Below, in pieces: positions 34,027 to 46,055 of a stretch of 64,000 bases of DNA (within the stretch, counting starts at the first letter, position 1; each line of letters starts with the position of its first letter). Position numbers and translations under genes: made by a program. Below the pieces are notes generated by a model, which was not told the DNA's origin, ran no database searches, and saw nothing but the letters and a program-made list of their open reading frames with translations. Origin of the DNA: Nicotiana tabacum (Eukaryota; Streptophyta; Magnoliopsida; Solanales; Solanaceae); the NCBI RefSeq assembly GCF_000715075.1, contig NC_134103.1, positions 56,388,230 to 56,452,229 of the forward strand, in the 5' to 3' direction.

Positions 34027-36015
34027 TGTCATGACCCAAGCCGATGGGCCGCGACGGGCACCCGGTACCTTACTCAACCGAGTACCAACGTAACGTATCT
34101 TTCTTATTACATCATCATATACACGTGACATACGGGCCTAATAGGCCAACATCATCATTTATAAACTCAAAACATAGGCCGACAAAGCCGTACAATCTTT
34201 CAAGTATACGACATATGTCTACAAGCCTCTAAGAGGCCATACTAATCAGTACATGTCCTAATCATACTGACCACATAAGCAACCCCGGAACAAATGGAGT
34301 GCACCAACATCTTCCGCTGAGCTAATCGCCTACTTGGAGGACTCTAGACCTGTCTATCGAGACCTGCGGACATGAAACACAGCGTCCCCAGGCAAAAAGG
34401 GACGTCAATACAAATAATGTACCGAGTATGTAAGGAATAAAAATCAGTAAATAATAAACATGAGAGAAACATGGAGTAAAAGACTCGACATGTACGTGTG
34501 CATAGCTCTGTGAGTCATTTCATTTTTATAATATCATGCATATGCCTCTGAGGGCATCCCATCATATCATTTCGGCCACTGTGGGCAAATCATCAACGTA
34601 TACCAGCTGATTAGGTGGTGGTGCGTATATAACGCCATAACCTTTTCCCATATCACATATACATATAATATACGTATATACGCGTATAACGCCATCTGGT
34701 CATGGGTCAATGTATATGTATATATGCATGAAATGCATAAGAAATACGTTAATAATATTTTCTCGGAATGTCATAAAAATAATATGCCTTAAAAAATACG
34801 TTAATAAGATTTTCTCGGAATGTCATAAAAATAATATGCCTGTCGGATAAATTTTATAAAATACATATTTTTCTGAGACCCATGAACAGATGATAAAATA
34901 ATATGACACGTGGCGAATCAAGCACATAAGCATCTCTAATATTTCTATGAATAGAGTCATGTATGGAAATTGTGCATTTTCTCGTTTTGTTTATGTCGCA
35001 TGGATCATGCCAAAAGAAATAAGGGATAGCCTTAACATACCTGAACAGATTCTCTTAGAATTTGCAATTCACGCTTTAAAGAATCAACAACCAACGTTAT
35101 CTAATTTTGGTATGGAGTTGTTTTGCTCCTTGAAGAACTCACGAGCAGCCACTTTCTATAAGAGATTCCATTGATTTATATTGTACACATGAATGGCATC
35201 TCACGTTTATAAAGAACTCACGTTCGTAATAAGATATTGATTTGTACACATAATTGATTTGAAATAAGAGGTTCCATTGATTTGTAATGTACACATAAAT
35301 GGCATCTCACGTTTAGAAAGAACTCACGTTCGTAATAAGAGATTGATTTGTAAGAACTCATGTTAAGCCTTTATAAACTCACAATAAGATAGCATCTTAT
35401 GTCTTACTAATTGTAAAAAGTCTTTAGTGGGTGTGTCCCACTTAGTTGATGAGTAAGCCACTTCATCCTCTAAATTTGCCACCTATGTAAGACTTAATAG
35501 TCACTTTAAGAGAGATAGGGGATGCTGCCACGTTTTTGTGGAGTTAAGCCATCAAAATCATTAATTATCCAAAGATTTTAATTAATCTCCCACTAAAAAT
35601 CATTAATTATCTAATTATCTACATAATTAAGAATTATCTCAACTTACATAAAATGCTACCCACTTTTAACTTACCTTGTACACCTTACTATCATGGTCAT
35701 ATAGTACCTTGTATGGCACTAGTCCATAAATACCGGGTATTATAGCTCGAATCGTATTTTATCCCAAATTGTCAATTTTTAACGAAACTCATTTTCTTCG
35801 ATTCGTTTATCCTCTAACCGTCATGAATTTACTTATCACTTGCTTGAAATAGCATAATACTTATAACCTCAAAAATAATCTCATCCTCGAGCTTACGTCG
35901 ATTAACTTACAACGAAACTTTAACATCCAAAAATTTGGGATGTAACATCTCATTTCCGAGCTTATATCAATTTACTTATAGCGTACTTCCACATACTAAA
36001 ACATGGGGTGTAACA
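34027..36015 (-). repeat. 3' LTR of the non-coding element (1.99 kb)
   Basis: The copy 38610-39815 matches its 34808-36015 part closely; over one aligned 228-bp segment I count 10 differences. The solo LTR at 48581-51083 is the same family in opposite orientation. It holds the conserved box (34381-34410), a duplicated stretch of about 120 bp at 35165-35365 and a 75-codon open frame at 34947-35174 that I do not take as a gene. Confidence 0.88.
34381..34410 (-). promoter_or_regulatory. Conserved LTR box (ACGTCCCTTTT type), one of seven
   Basis: AGCGTCCCCAGGCAAAAAGG then GACGTCAATAC. Equivalent boxes lie at 13751-13780, 27961-27990, 30225-30255, 41628-41660, 43726-43757 and 50581-50620, in two LTR families. 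Function unknown; the fixed location in the second half of each LTR suggests a transcription or RNA-processing signal. Confidence 0.5.
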
Positions 36016-36029
36016 TAATCCCCCCCTTT
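36016..36029 (-). promoter_or_regulatory. Polypurine tract of the non-coding element
   Basis: The minus strand reads AAAGGGGGGGATTA immediately before the LTR start TGTTACACCCCATG. Confidence 0.85.
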
Positions 36030-38609
36030 GGAACATTCATCCTCGAATGTTGACTGATGCACTTATCATTCTCATAACCCATAGCTCTTGCGAATACATT
36101 AATACTCTTCTTTCCATTTAGGCAACTGTTTTGTGAATGAATCCCAAAGGCCAGGGCATTCCCCCCTTTAAGCCTCTTTCTCACACCACGACTTGTAGTC
36201 AGAATCCTTCTAATCTCGTAACTGTTGCTACCTTCTATCATGCAGCCTTTACGACTCTAACTTTGTATGTGCGCCTATACGACTCTTCTCTTCTCTTTCC
36301 TCCAGCTTTTAGCCAATCTCTAGGCTTCACTTTGTGAACAAATACAAAATTATTTTAACCTGTCCCTCTGGGCATCATTAGCTTTACTACATCTAAGTAG
36401 GCCATACTATACCATAATTCTTACTTCGATTTATCGTTGCAGAGGTCTGCTATCAAATTCCAGCTTACTCTTGTTGCTTATCCCATATGTATAAATCTAA
36501 GTCTTTTAATGCTTCCTCGTTACTGTTCATCTTAAGAATGACGACCTAATCTCAGCTCATACTTTGTGACCTTTGTCCATCCATTATGATTTGCCTCAAT
36601 ATTGATCTACAATATACCACTGATAACTTGAAACTTCTTACGTAAAACCTTGCCACTAGGGCTTATGTTGCATCGAGGAATATTTGAAGTTATTTCCAAA
36701 ATCGTATTTCATAGTATCTCAATGTGGTTCACCTTATGGGGGTATTCTGATCTCGTGTCGTGCGCGAAATCTTTTCTCCTTCTCCTTTTTTTTTCCTTCA
36801 AATCATTATTCAATCGAAGGCCCAAACGTTATCTTTTACCTGTCACAAGTACACCTTCATTTCACTACCAGGGAAGCATTCCATCTCTTCTAAATGCAAC
36901 TAGTCTTAGTTCCCTTTGTGTTCATTCAGGCTGAACTTTCTATAACTTAGGAAAACCTTCAGCTCTTTTGTCTTTATGGGCTTAATCCCGATAACTTATC
37001 CATTCCCGTAACCTTCTCACTTGCCATTCCTTATTCTTACTCATGTCTTTCCAAATTCTTGTCGCTCTACCATACTTTAGCTTGCGACCTACACATATTC
37101 ATTTATACTACTCGCAACCTTCCTTCAACTTGTTTGTACCATAGATTCCCTTACGTTATTCTGGAACATCAAGCGAGACATCACATCATTTCTAACTCTT
37201 CTTTACTCTCGTAACTGGACCTCTCGATACCTAGAAATAGCACTTTTGTCACTAATGGCGCCGTTATCATTCCTGGATACTAAATCCCAGTACTTCTAGC
37301 CTTTTGTCCGAAGTATGGACAATTCACAACCTTCTGCATTTGAGTATCTCGTATGTTGTTCACCTTTATCTTACTTGCCTTAAAAATCTTGCATCACATC
37401 TTCTATCTGTTTCATGACCTCCCCTTCCACATAGGTATGATTCACATCCACAACTTGAAGCTCTATTATAATACTCGCACCTCCTTACACAATTCGGTGA
37501 GAGCTTCATACTGACTTGTTATGAGGTTGGTACCCTTCTAACTGGCTTTATCGTGGGGTCTTTATAGAATATGGTTGTTGTACTCTCTTATACCTCTAAT
37601 ATTAAGAGTGATTCCACAATGTTCTTAATACGATTTCTATAATTGTCTGGGCCAATAATAAGACTCATGATTCACTTGGTTGATGTAACTCTTTAGTTTC
37701 CTCTTCCTTCTGATCAGCCTTTATGTAGGCTTAAGCTATCTTCTGATCTGCGGCTCATGAAATTTAGTTATTACTTTAGCCTTTCATGGATGCTATGGAA
37801 AACTAGGATACAATCTTGTAATGATTCAATCATTTGTCTATGACCGGAACCCAATTCCTTCTTTTAACTCATACCGGAGTCTTTTACCGCTGATCATTAA
37901 TCGAATAATTCCTTTCGTTCCATTTCAACTTTCTTCAAATGTATGTAATTGCTTTTCCTGGTCTTTTGCCCCCTTGTTGCATGCATACTTAACTTATTTG
38001 AGTTTTCAAGCGTGCTGAAATTTTTGTTCAACTCATATGGTCTCGAATATTACTTTTGGTTTTACTCCCCGCTCATTAGCCATGGTAGGTGCCACTTTCT
38101 TTTGGAGTGCATACAATTTTGTAATGAGACTATTGTTACAAAACCATTTCCTCCTTAAGTTACCGAGCTTAGGTTGAAGCCTTCTTCCTTACTTCCTCAA
38201 CTAGTCTTTCATTGTAGTATTTAGGGAGGATCCTATGACTCTTGTAAAGCTGTGAGCTTATTACATTGTATACTTGACAGACCTTTTGATGTCCTTCCTT
38301 TCCTATAATTATCCGTAGTTACTTACTTCCACCCCCTTGTGCTTGTAGGGTTGCTTCTGAACTTGATATTTTGACTGACTTCCCAGTGGCACTCTCTTTT
38401 ATCTCCGTAGCACTCATATGGTACCTTTAACTACCCCAACTCCTATCTAAATAATTCTTAATGATCACGATGACATAACTGCGATGCTGAATTCACTATA
38501 TTGGGTTTTACTATGTTTATCTTACACGATCTGCTAACTCGTCTGTAACCTCTTGTTTAGCCATAACCAGGCTCTTCCTGATCAATTACTAACTACTTGC
38601 TCCTGTCAT
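36030..38609 (-). other. Internal region of the non-coding element, no gene seen
   Basis: About 2.6 kb, pyrimidine-rich on the plus strand (purine-rich in sense). The longest open frames are under 100 codons and share no motif with retrotransposon proteins. No tandem repeat stands out. Its role, if any, would be RNA packaging, which is inference. Confidence 0.6.
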
Positions 38610-39815
38610 ATTTTCTCGGAATGTCATAAAAATAATATGCCTGTCGGATAAATTTTATCAAATATATATTTTTCTGAGACCCATGAACAGATGATAAAAT
38701 AATATGACACGTGGGGAATCAAAAACATAAGCATCTCTAATATTTCTATGAATAGAGCCATGTATGGAAATTGTGCATTTTCTCGTTTCGTTTGTGTCGT
38801 ATGGATTATGCCAAATGAAATAAGGGATAGCCTTAACATACCTGAACCGATTCTCTTAGAATTTGCAATTCACGCTTTAAAGAATCAACAACCAACGTTA
38901 TCTAATTTTGGTATGGAATTGTTTTGCTCTTTGAAGAACTCACGACCAGCCACTTTCTATAAGAGATTCCATTGATTTGTAATGTACACATGAATGGCAT
39001 CTCACGTTTAGAAAGAACTCACGTTCGTAGTAAGATATTGATTTGTACACATAATTGATTTGAAATAAGAGATTCCAATGATTTGTAATGTACACATAAA
39101 TGGTATCTCTCATTTAGAAAGAACTCACGTTCGTAATAAGAGATTGATTTGTAAGAACTCACGTTAAGCCTTTAGAAACTCACAATAAGATAACATCTTA
39201 TGTCTTACTAATTGTAAAAAGTCTTTAGTGGGTGTGGCCCACTTAGTTGATGAGTAAGCCACTTAATCCTCTAAATTTGCCACCTACGTAAGACTTAATA
39301 GTCACTTTAAGAGTGATAGGGGATGCTGCCACGTTTTTGTGGAGTTAAGCCATCAAAATCATTAATTATCCAAAGATTTTAATTAATCTCCCACTAAAAA
39401 TAATTAATTATATAACTATCCACATAATTAAGAATTATCTCAACTTAGTTAAAATACTACCCACTTTTAACTTACCTTGTACACCTTATTATCATGGTTA
39501 TGTAGTACCTTGTATGGCACTAGTCCATAAATACCGGATATTATAGCTCGGATCTTATTTTATCCCAAATTGTCAATTTTTGACGAAACTCATTTTCTTC
39601 GATTCGCTTATCCTCTCACCGTCACGAATTTACTTATTACTTTCTTGAAATATCATAATACTTATAACCTCAAAAATAATCTCATCCTCGAGCTTACGTC
39701 GATTAACTTACGACGAAACTTTAACGTCTTAAAATTTGGGATGTAACATCTCATTTCCGAACTTATATCAATTTACTTATAGCGTAGTTCCAGTACTTAA
39801 ACATGGGGTGTAACA
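38610..39815 (-). repeat. 5' LTR of the non-coding element, inner part missing
   Basis: Aligns with 34808-36015. The 781 bp that in the intact LTR lie next to the primer-binding site are gone, together with the site itself. One deletion therefore removed the LTR end and the start of the internal region. Confidence 0.85.
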
Positions 39816-39820
39816 GTAAG

Positions 39821-42148
39821 GCCCCGTGAAATATTTACCTAAAACATGAGGTTTTGTGATATTTGGGTGGATTTATGCATTAATGATTGTAAAAATTCTT
39901 CGCGACGTTTGGGTTGAAAAGTGCGTTGGGGAGTTGAAGGAATCTTGTTGCAGACTATGGTATTTCTGCGGTCTACTATGCGACCGAATAATCACTCTGC
40001 GGACGGCAGATCAGTCGCAGAGTGAAGCAGAAACTTGAGCTAAATTTTGAGGTCCATTATACGGCCGCAGAACCGTTTTGCGGGCCGCAGATCCCATCGC
40101 AGAATCAACATGAGAAATTTCGGAAGGAGATTCTACGGTCCATTATGCGACCGCAGAATTGGTCTGCGGACCGCAGACCGATCGCAGAATGAGGCAGAAT
40201 CGCCCAGTTCCTGAGGGAAATTGTGCGGTCCATTTTGCGAACCGCAGAAGCATTATGTGGTCGCATATGCGACCACAGATCTGCCTCGGGGTGTCAATAT
40301 TTCTAATTTTTGACCCGACCCTATTTTGATATATTGAAGTTGAGGGACACTTTTGAAGCAAAAATATGATATTTTAGAGAGAAGTGAGTGTGTTCTAGAG
40401 AGAGGGGGAACCCTAGGCTAATTGTTCATCAATCCTTGCTCAAGACTTGAAGAATTCACAAGGAAAACTCACAAGGTCTTCATCCAAGAGGTAAGGTTCA
40501 AACCCTAGTCTTCAATTTCGAGTTTGGGTATAAGATGAGTAATTTGGGAGTACGATTTTTGGGTGTGGGAGTTGTAATTTATGCATGCATATAGCTATCA
40601 GGATGGTAGGGAGGAAATTTAACTAGTATGAGTAAAATCTTGGTGTTGAATTAGTTGTGGAGTGAATGAAATCTTGTGGAAGAACTTTGTAATCAAATTC
40701 GCACACCTAGTGTTTGATAAAATGCTCTAATGAGCTGACACCATGAATATCTTCCTAAAATAGATCGAAGTTGCTAGGATTTTCGGAACTATATAGTGAA
40801 TTAAGGGAAGCTCAAAGCGAGGTATGACGGCTAAACTCTTTTTCTGGTATTGGAATTCTCGTGTTATTACAAAACTCCATCGTGTAAAGTTCGGACATGG
40901 AATCCTATTGATTTGGAGTATTCAAACTAGTAGAATAGATGCCAGATTGGCATAACATGTTAAACCCTCGTGTGTTAATGATTCTCTATTTTTGACTTAA
41001 TCATGTTATACCTCTTAGGGAAGAAGATCTTGTATTTCATCAATGTGATTAAACACTTATTTCTCATATGATGAAACTTTATGAATTTGCACTTGCTAAG
41101 GCCAAAGGTGCCAAACAGTTGATTAAAAGGGAACTCTTCTATATATATTATTATCATATTGGGAACTCGAGTTGTGACATTGTGGTTACACCTCCACCCG
41201 TATACGTTGGGGTAAGGCGGCGGGGCCGCTTTGTGTATAGCTGTGGTATTGTGATTACACCTCCACCCATATGTGTTAGGGTGAGGAGGCATGGCCGCTT
41301 TGTGTATAGTTGTGGTATTGTGAATACACCTCCAACTGCATACATTGGGGTGAGGCAGTGGGTCCGCTTTGTGTAGAGTTTTGGTATTGTAATTGCACCT
41401 CCACCCGCATACATTGGGGTGAGGCGACAAGGCCGCTCTGTGTAAAGGTAGTTGTAGAGGATTCCCGACTTGAAATTTATAAGTGTTATTGGAAGTTCAT
41501 AATAAATTTGTTTTGACTTTTATGACTACATAAGCCCTATGATTGTTACCATGATTCATCATATTCATGTTGTATTTCCAAGTCCTTGAATAGGTGTTTT
41601 GGTTTTCATACTAGTACTATTCGACATGTACTAACGTCCCTTTTGCCGGGTGCGCCGCATCCTTAATGGATGCAGGTGGTTCCACAGTGGGAGGCATTGA
41701 CCAGTGATAGCGGTACATTTTTTCCCAGGTGACTTGGTGAGCCCCACTTTATTCCGGGGTTGTGCATCTTTTGTTCCGTGTGTATTATGGTATAGCCGGA
41801 GCCTTGTTGCCGGCACCATCATTGTACTCTTTTATATCTATTAGAGGCTCCGTAGACATAGTGTAAGTTGTGTATTAGTATGGGAAAGTTAAACTAAAGA
41901 TGTCATAAATGTATCTCATGCTTCAACTATAAAACTATGGTTGTGAAATGTATTATTTTGGAGACTTATAAATGAAGTAACTAATGTTGATGGAACTAGT
42001 GTTGTTCATGAACCCTCGTGGTATTAATTAATGAAGCTCTTATTCTCTTTATTTATGGGTGAGTTGGGTACAAGGAAATCCAATAGGCTTGCTCGGCTGC
42101 GTTATCTCGGTTGAGCGTCGGTCGCGCTCCCCGAAGTCGGGGGCGACA
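39821..42148 (+). repeat. 3' LTR of element O, remainder (TGTAAG family)
   Basis: Runs from GCCCCGTGAAATATTTACC to the terminus GTCGGGGGCGACA at 42148. It contains a palindromic array (GCGGTC, GCGGCCGCAG, GCGGACCGCAGAC types) at 39960-40280, GAGAGA-rich sequence at 40375-40405, 69-bp tandem repeats at 41190-41440 and the conserved box at 41628-41660. Confidence 0.88.
41190..41440 (+). repeat. 69-bp tandem repeat, about 4 copies
   Basis: CACCTCCACCCG(T/C)ATA...TTGGGGT(A/G)AGGCGG recurs at 69-bp spacing, a diverged version of the 70-bp repeat at 13975 and 29701. Confidence 0.9.
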
Positions 42149-42470
42149 CCTAAGGCCCATAAGCCATTGTATTCCCTCTTAGCACCCCAAAGTAACACAA
42201 TCGAGACACCCACTCTGAAGAGACCTTATGTGAATCTTAAACTGTTTCCTTTACCTTTCTAAAACTAAAATGTAGAATCCATAATGATATAGAGTACCAC
42301 GAATCTTGACACCACCCAATGCGAATCCTAGATTTTAGCCATATATAAATCCGAAAAATTCTCAATTGCCACATATAAATCTTGAATCTATTAGAACCTT
42401 CTCCAGAGTCTTCCACTCTGCTCAGATCTCAATTGCAACACCCAAACAACCGAATGACCTGTGCCCCATT
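42149..42470. other. No gene seen; unassigned sequence between LTRs
   Basis: After the O LTR ends there is no primer-binding site, as expected at a 3' LTR. No element terminus or coding signal is visible before the LTR-like sequence at about 42471. Confidence 0.5.
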
Positions 42471-43231
42471 AGCATAACAATACCAGTCTCTAAGACTAGG
42501 GAAGCCGATTACTATAACAACTAAACTAATTATTAACAATGCTAATTTGAAACACAGTTTAACATGAATACTGATACAGGAATGAAATGAGCCTACACGG
42601 CAAGAATCATAACAATCTCCCAAGACTGGTAATACAGAGTCACAAACTCTAGTTAAGTACATGGAAAGATCAAAATACAACATTGTTCAAGAGACAATCT
42701 GACAGTACAATATAAGGAAAGGACTCCAAGGGACTGCGATGACCAAACAACTCTTCCTTGAATTCTTGCGATCAACAAGCTAACTTCGCCCGAGTCCGAT
42801 ATCTCCAATACTGGCTCTGCACAGAAATCTACAGAAGTGTAGTATGAGTACACCACGGTCGGTACCCAGTAAATATCAAGACTAACCTCGGTGGAGTAGT
42901 AATGGGGTACAAGTCAAGACACTCACTAGACAAAATAACATGTGTAGTGTAGAAGTATAAAGCTAATAATGGAAAGGAGGAATCAGTGAATGGCAACAAG
43001 AATCAACATGTGATATAAACATTAAGGCAATAGAAACACCGTGAAAGTACCGTTGAAACCAAATAAGGAACACAATGACAACCAATAAATCAAGCCGTTC
43101 TAACACAAGGTTCACAACGAAATCACTCAGTAATACTTCATCTCTTAGTCATAAGTCACGGGTCTCAACCCACCATCATATACTCACAGCACCTCGTGCC
43201 CACATCTTGAATCACAATCGCACGAAAAACT
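42471..43231 (-). repeat. LTR N fragment (Tekay type), cut by element M
   Basis: Matches LTR B around 12140-12260 (CACCACGGTCGGTACCCAGTAA, then ATCAAGACTAACCTCGGTG and AAGACACTCACTAGACA). It stops at 43231, where the LTR of M starts. The inner terminus is not recognised. Confidence 0.6.
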
Positions 43232-45705
43232 TGTCATGCCCCATCCTCAGGAAGCACGACTGGTGCTTAACCGAGTAAACCCGGCCGAGTAAACCTGTTA
43301 GATACTTTCTACCCAATTAACCCATGATCAAGAGAAGACATGATTTCATTAATTATACAATAGGAATCTCATTCATACAATCCTAAATCATTTCATTAGT
43401 CATTGCGCTTTTAAGTCCCAAAATACACATTTCTTAAAGTTCAAGTGGAACAAGTGATCAAACATAACATAACTTGTTTAACATTCCCAACACCCATATA
43501 CAACCCATATAGTGTCTACGGAGCCTCTAAAGATACAAAAGAGAGTAAAGATGGTGCTGGCAATAAGGCCCCAACTATACCTCAAAAATGACCATAATAT
43601 AAACAAAAGGTACAATACATGACCCTGGAATGAATTGGGGCTCACCGAGTCCGTAGAGAAGAGGATGCAGCACTATCTGTGATCCGCACTATCTGCTATG
43701 TAACAACCTACATCCATTTAAAGATGCATCGCCCCCATTAAAAGGGACGTTAGTACAGTCGAATAACACTAGTATGTATAGCTAAACACCAACTCAATAG
43801 AATGAATAAGAATACAAGTGGAATAGTCAAGAATTCAATAAGGGCTTCAAATAATGATAAAACAACAAGTTAAGGATCATATACATTTTCAAGACAATTT
43901 CCCTATTACTAGGTTGGGTGACCTTTAGTACAGATGTTCCACAATTCACAATACCTCCATATTCTTACACGGAGTTCGATCATGGCCCGATCGGCTAGGC
44001 CGCCTCACCTAATACATTACCACAATTTCATTATAACTTTCTAGCACAGTACCACCATGTGTGCGGTATGGCGTCCGATCACAGCCCGATCTGCTAGGCC
44101 ATCTCATTTGAGACATCAACTATTTTCACAATTTCATCCGCAACACCACCGAGTTCTTACACAGAGTTCGAGCTCGGCACGATCGGCTAGGCCATCTCAT
44201 TTGAGACATTACCTTTTTCAGTCAATCATCTCACACCGTACTTCTTTCATGTACTTTCGATTCATTGGCACTAGTGACTACGATTACAAAGTCATGCTTG
44301 GCACTTGGCCGTATTTCATAATTCCAGGCCCCTTTTCCACATTCAATATCATTATCAAAATCAATAAGGATCCCCATTCAAGACATTAAATTCACATATG
44401 AGCAATTTGGGAATCTTAGGCACATAGAGGCTTTTCATACTATTTGGCATAACAACCTTTATTTCGATCTTGACAAAAGGTCTTAACATTTCTAATACAT
44501 ATTCCACATTTTTTAACACATCCTCAATGATAAGATAACATGATGAAGCATTTAGAATAAATATTGAACTTACATCCTTTAACACAAATACGTTAGAAAT
44601 CTCCAATTCTATAATGATCAAGGGCTTACTCCAATTTACATGGTCACCGTGGGGTTCGATTCTAAGAAGAATGGGGGTTTAGCCAACATACCTTAATTGA
44701 GCTCCTTAAAACTCTAAGATGTTCTGGAATATTAGCCACTTCAATCTATTTTAGCAATATAACAAAATTGAACCAAAATTAAGAAGATGAACATGGTTTT
44801 AGCTCATTTGAGCATATTATCAAACACTAGGTGTACATCAATGCCTTAAGGCCCTTTTCTTTGTGGAGGATTCCATTCTTCCCCAACCCATTCTCTGTCA
44901 TTTTTAGCTCAAAATCTTCCCACATATTACAAGGATACATGCATGCAAGGTAAGCGCTCCCATCCCCATGAATTACCTTACTAATGGCCCATTCTAATTA
45001 CATTTTTAAATTAAGCGTTTGGGTGATAGAATCTTACCTCTTAGGAAGAAGAACTAGGTGCCTCTCTTGATAATCTTCAAGATTCTAAGTGAAAATTGGA
45101 GAGCAATGTGATGAAGATCACTTCTCCCTCTAGGACCTTCTCTCTCACTCTAAAAATATCAAAAAATATGATCAAAATGGTCCATGGGATGTGTTTTAAT
45201 GAAATAGGGTCGGGTTTAAAAACTCTAAAAATGATGCTCCAGAACGGGTTATGCGGTCGCATATGTGACCGCATAATGGTTATGCGGTCCGCATAATGAC
45301 TGAAAAAGTGTGGGGCCAGAACTGGAAAAGAACTGATTTGGTCTGCGGTCACTATGCGGCCCGAACGTTTCTGCGGTCGTATAGTGCACCGCAGAACTTC
45401 CCTCTGGAAAATCCCAAGGCGGGATATGCGACAATAATGCGGCCCATGAAACGGTTATGCGGTCTCATAATGACCACGAAATAGGGCATCAAAATGCCCC
45501 AGAAATCTGCCCTACTCTGCGACCAGTCTGCGGTCCGCAGAGTTGTTCTACGGCCGTAGAAGTGCATACTTCTGCCCAACATTTTTCTTCAACTCCCAGT
45601 GCACTGTTCAATCCAAAAAGTCTGAACTCTACTATTATTAACCTCTATGCCTACCTTGGCATCACGGAACCCGGGTTTTTAGGAAATATTTTACGGGTCC
45701 TTACA
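43232..45705 (-). repeat. 3' LTR of element M (TGTAAG family, 2.47 kb)
   Basis: Plus-strand start TGTCATGCCCCATCCTCAGG, end TTTTACGGGTCCTTACA, directly followed by a polypurine tract. The palindromic array is at 45230-45560 (145-475 bp from the sense start), the conserved box at 43726-43757, and a repeat module of about 120 bp (three copies, GATCGGCTAGGCC(A/G)(T/C)CTCA) at 43945-44215. Confidence 0.88.
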
Positions 45706-45716
45706 TCCTCCCCCAC
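45706..45716 (-). promoter_or_regulatory. Polypurine tract of element M
   Basis: The minus strand reads GTGGGGGAGGA just before the LTR start TGTAAGG, the same tract as in element O. Confidence 0.9.
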
Positions 45717-46055
45717 TTAAGATCATTCGTCCTTGAATGAGGATCAGGGTCCATTATTAGCACCTTGTGCAACTCAGTTATATACCCTACACCAGCAACC
45801 CCAAATTTAACTAACTCTCTAAATTTCCAAAAATTTTGCCAGAGCTTCCTTTGTAACTAGGCCTATCCACATGTCAGAGAGCCCCAGAAACACATCTTAC
45901 AAGCATATGCACAATCCAATGACGTAACATACTCATAATAGTACCAACCGTGGCCTCATAAGCATCACATAATTAAAAGGAACACCTTTACATTAAATGA
46001 ACAAGTGATACAAAATTCATAGGCGACAAGTTCATAAAAAGAAAGGATTACACAA
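45717..46055 (-). other. 3' untranslated region of element M
   Basis: Non-coding, about 340 bp, similar to the tail of element O (33694-34008), including the CCACATGTCAGAGAGCCCC and AATTTCCAAAAATTTTG segments on the plus strand. Confidence 0.7.

Larger units (their letters stand above)
34027..39815 (-). mobile_element. Non-coding LTR element (LARD-like) in the LTR of O
   Basis: Termini are TGTCATGACCC and GGGGTGTAACA, with a perfect 5-bp duplication GTAAG on both sides. In the sense direction (leftward) it has a partial 5' LTR, an internal region without coding capacity, a G-rich polypurine tract and a full 3' LTR. No gag, protease, RT or integrase motif is visible in any frame, so it would depend on another element's enzymes. 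The 3' part of its 5' LTR, with the primer-binding site, is missing. Confidence 0.85.

Noticed and set aside
34947..35174. A 75-codon open frame that is also present in the other LTR (38748-38975), suggestive of a conserved small gene
   Set aside because: The two copies are LTR twins. Of the 10 nucleotide differences I count, 6 change the amino acid, so there is no sign of selection on a protein. The related solo LTR at 48581 does not keep the frame.
40975..41430. A 151-codon minus-strand frame with repeats like PHPNVCGWRC
   Set aside because: It is the translation of the 69-bp LTR tandem repeat. The same repeat gives open frames in several phases and both strands.
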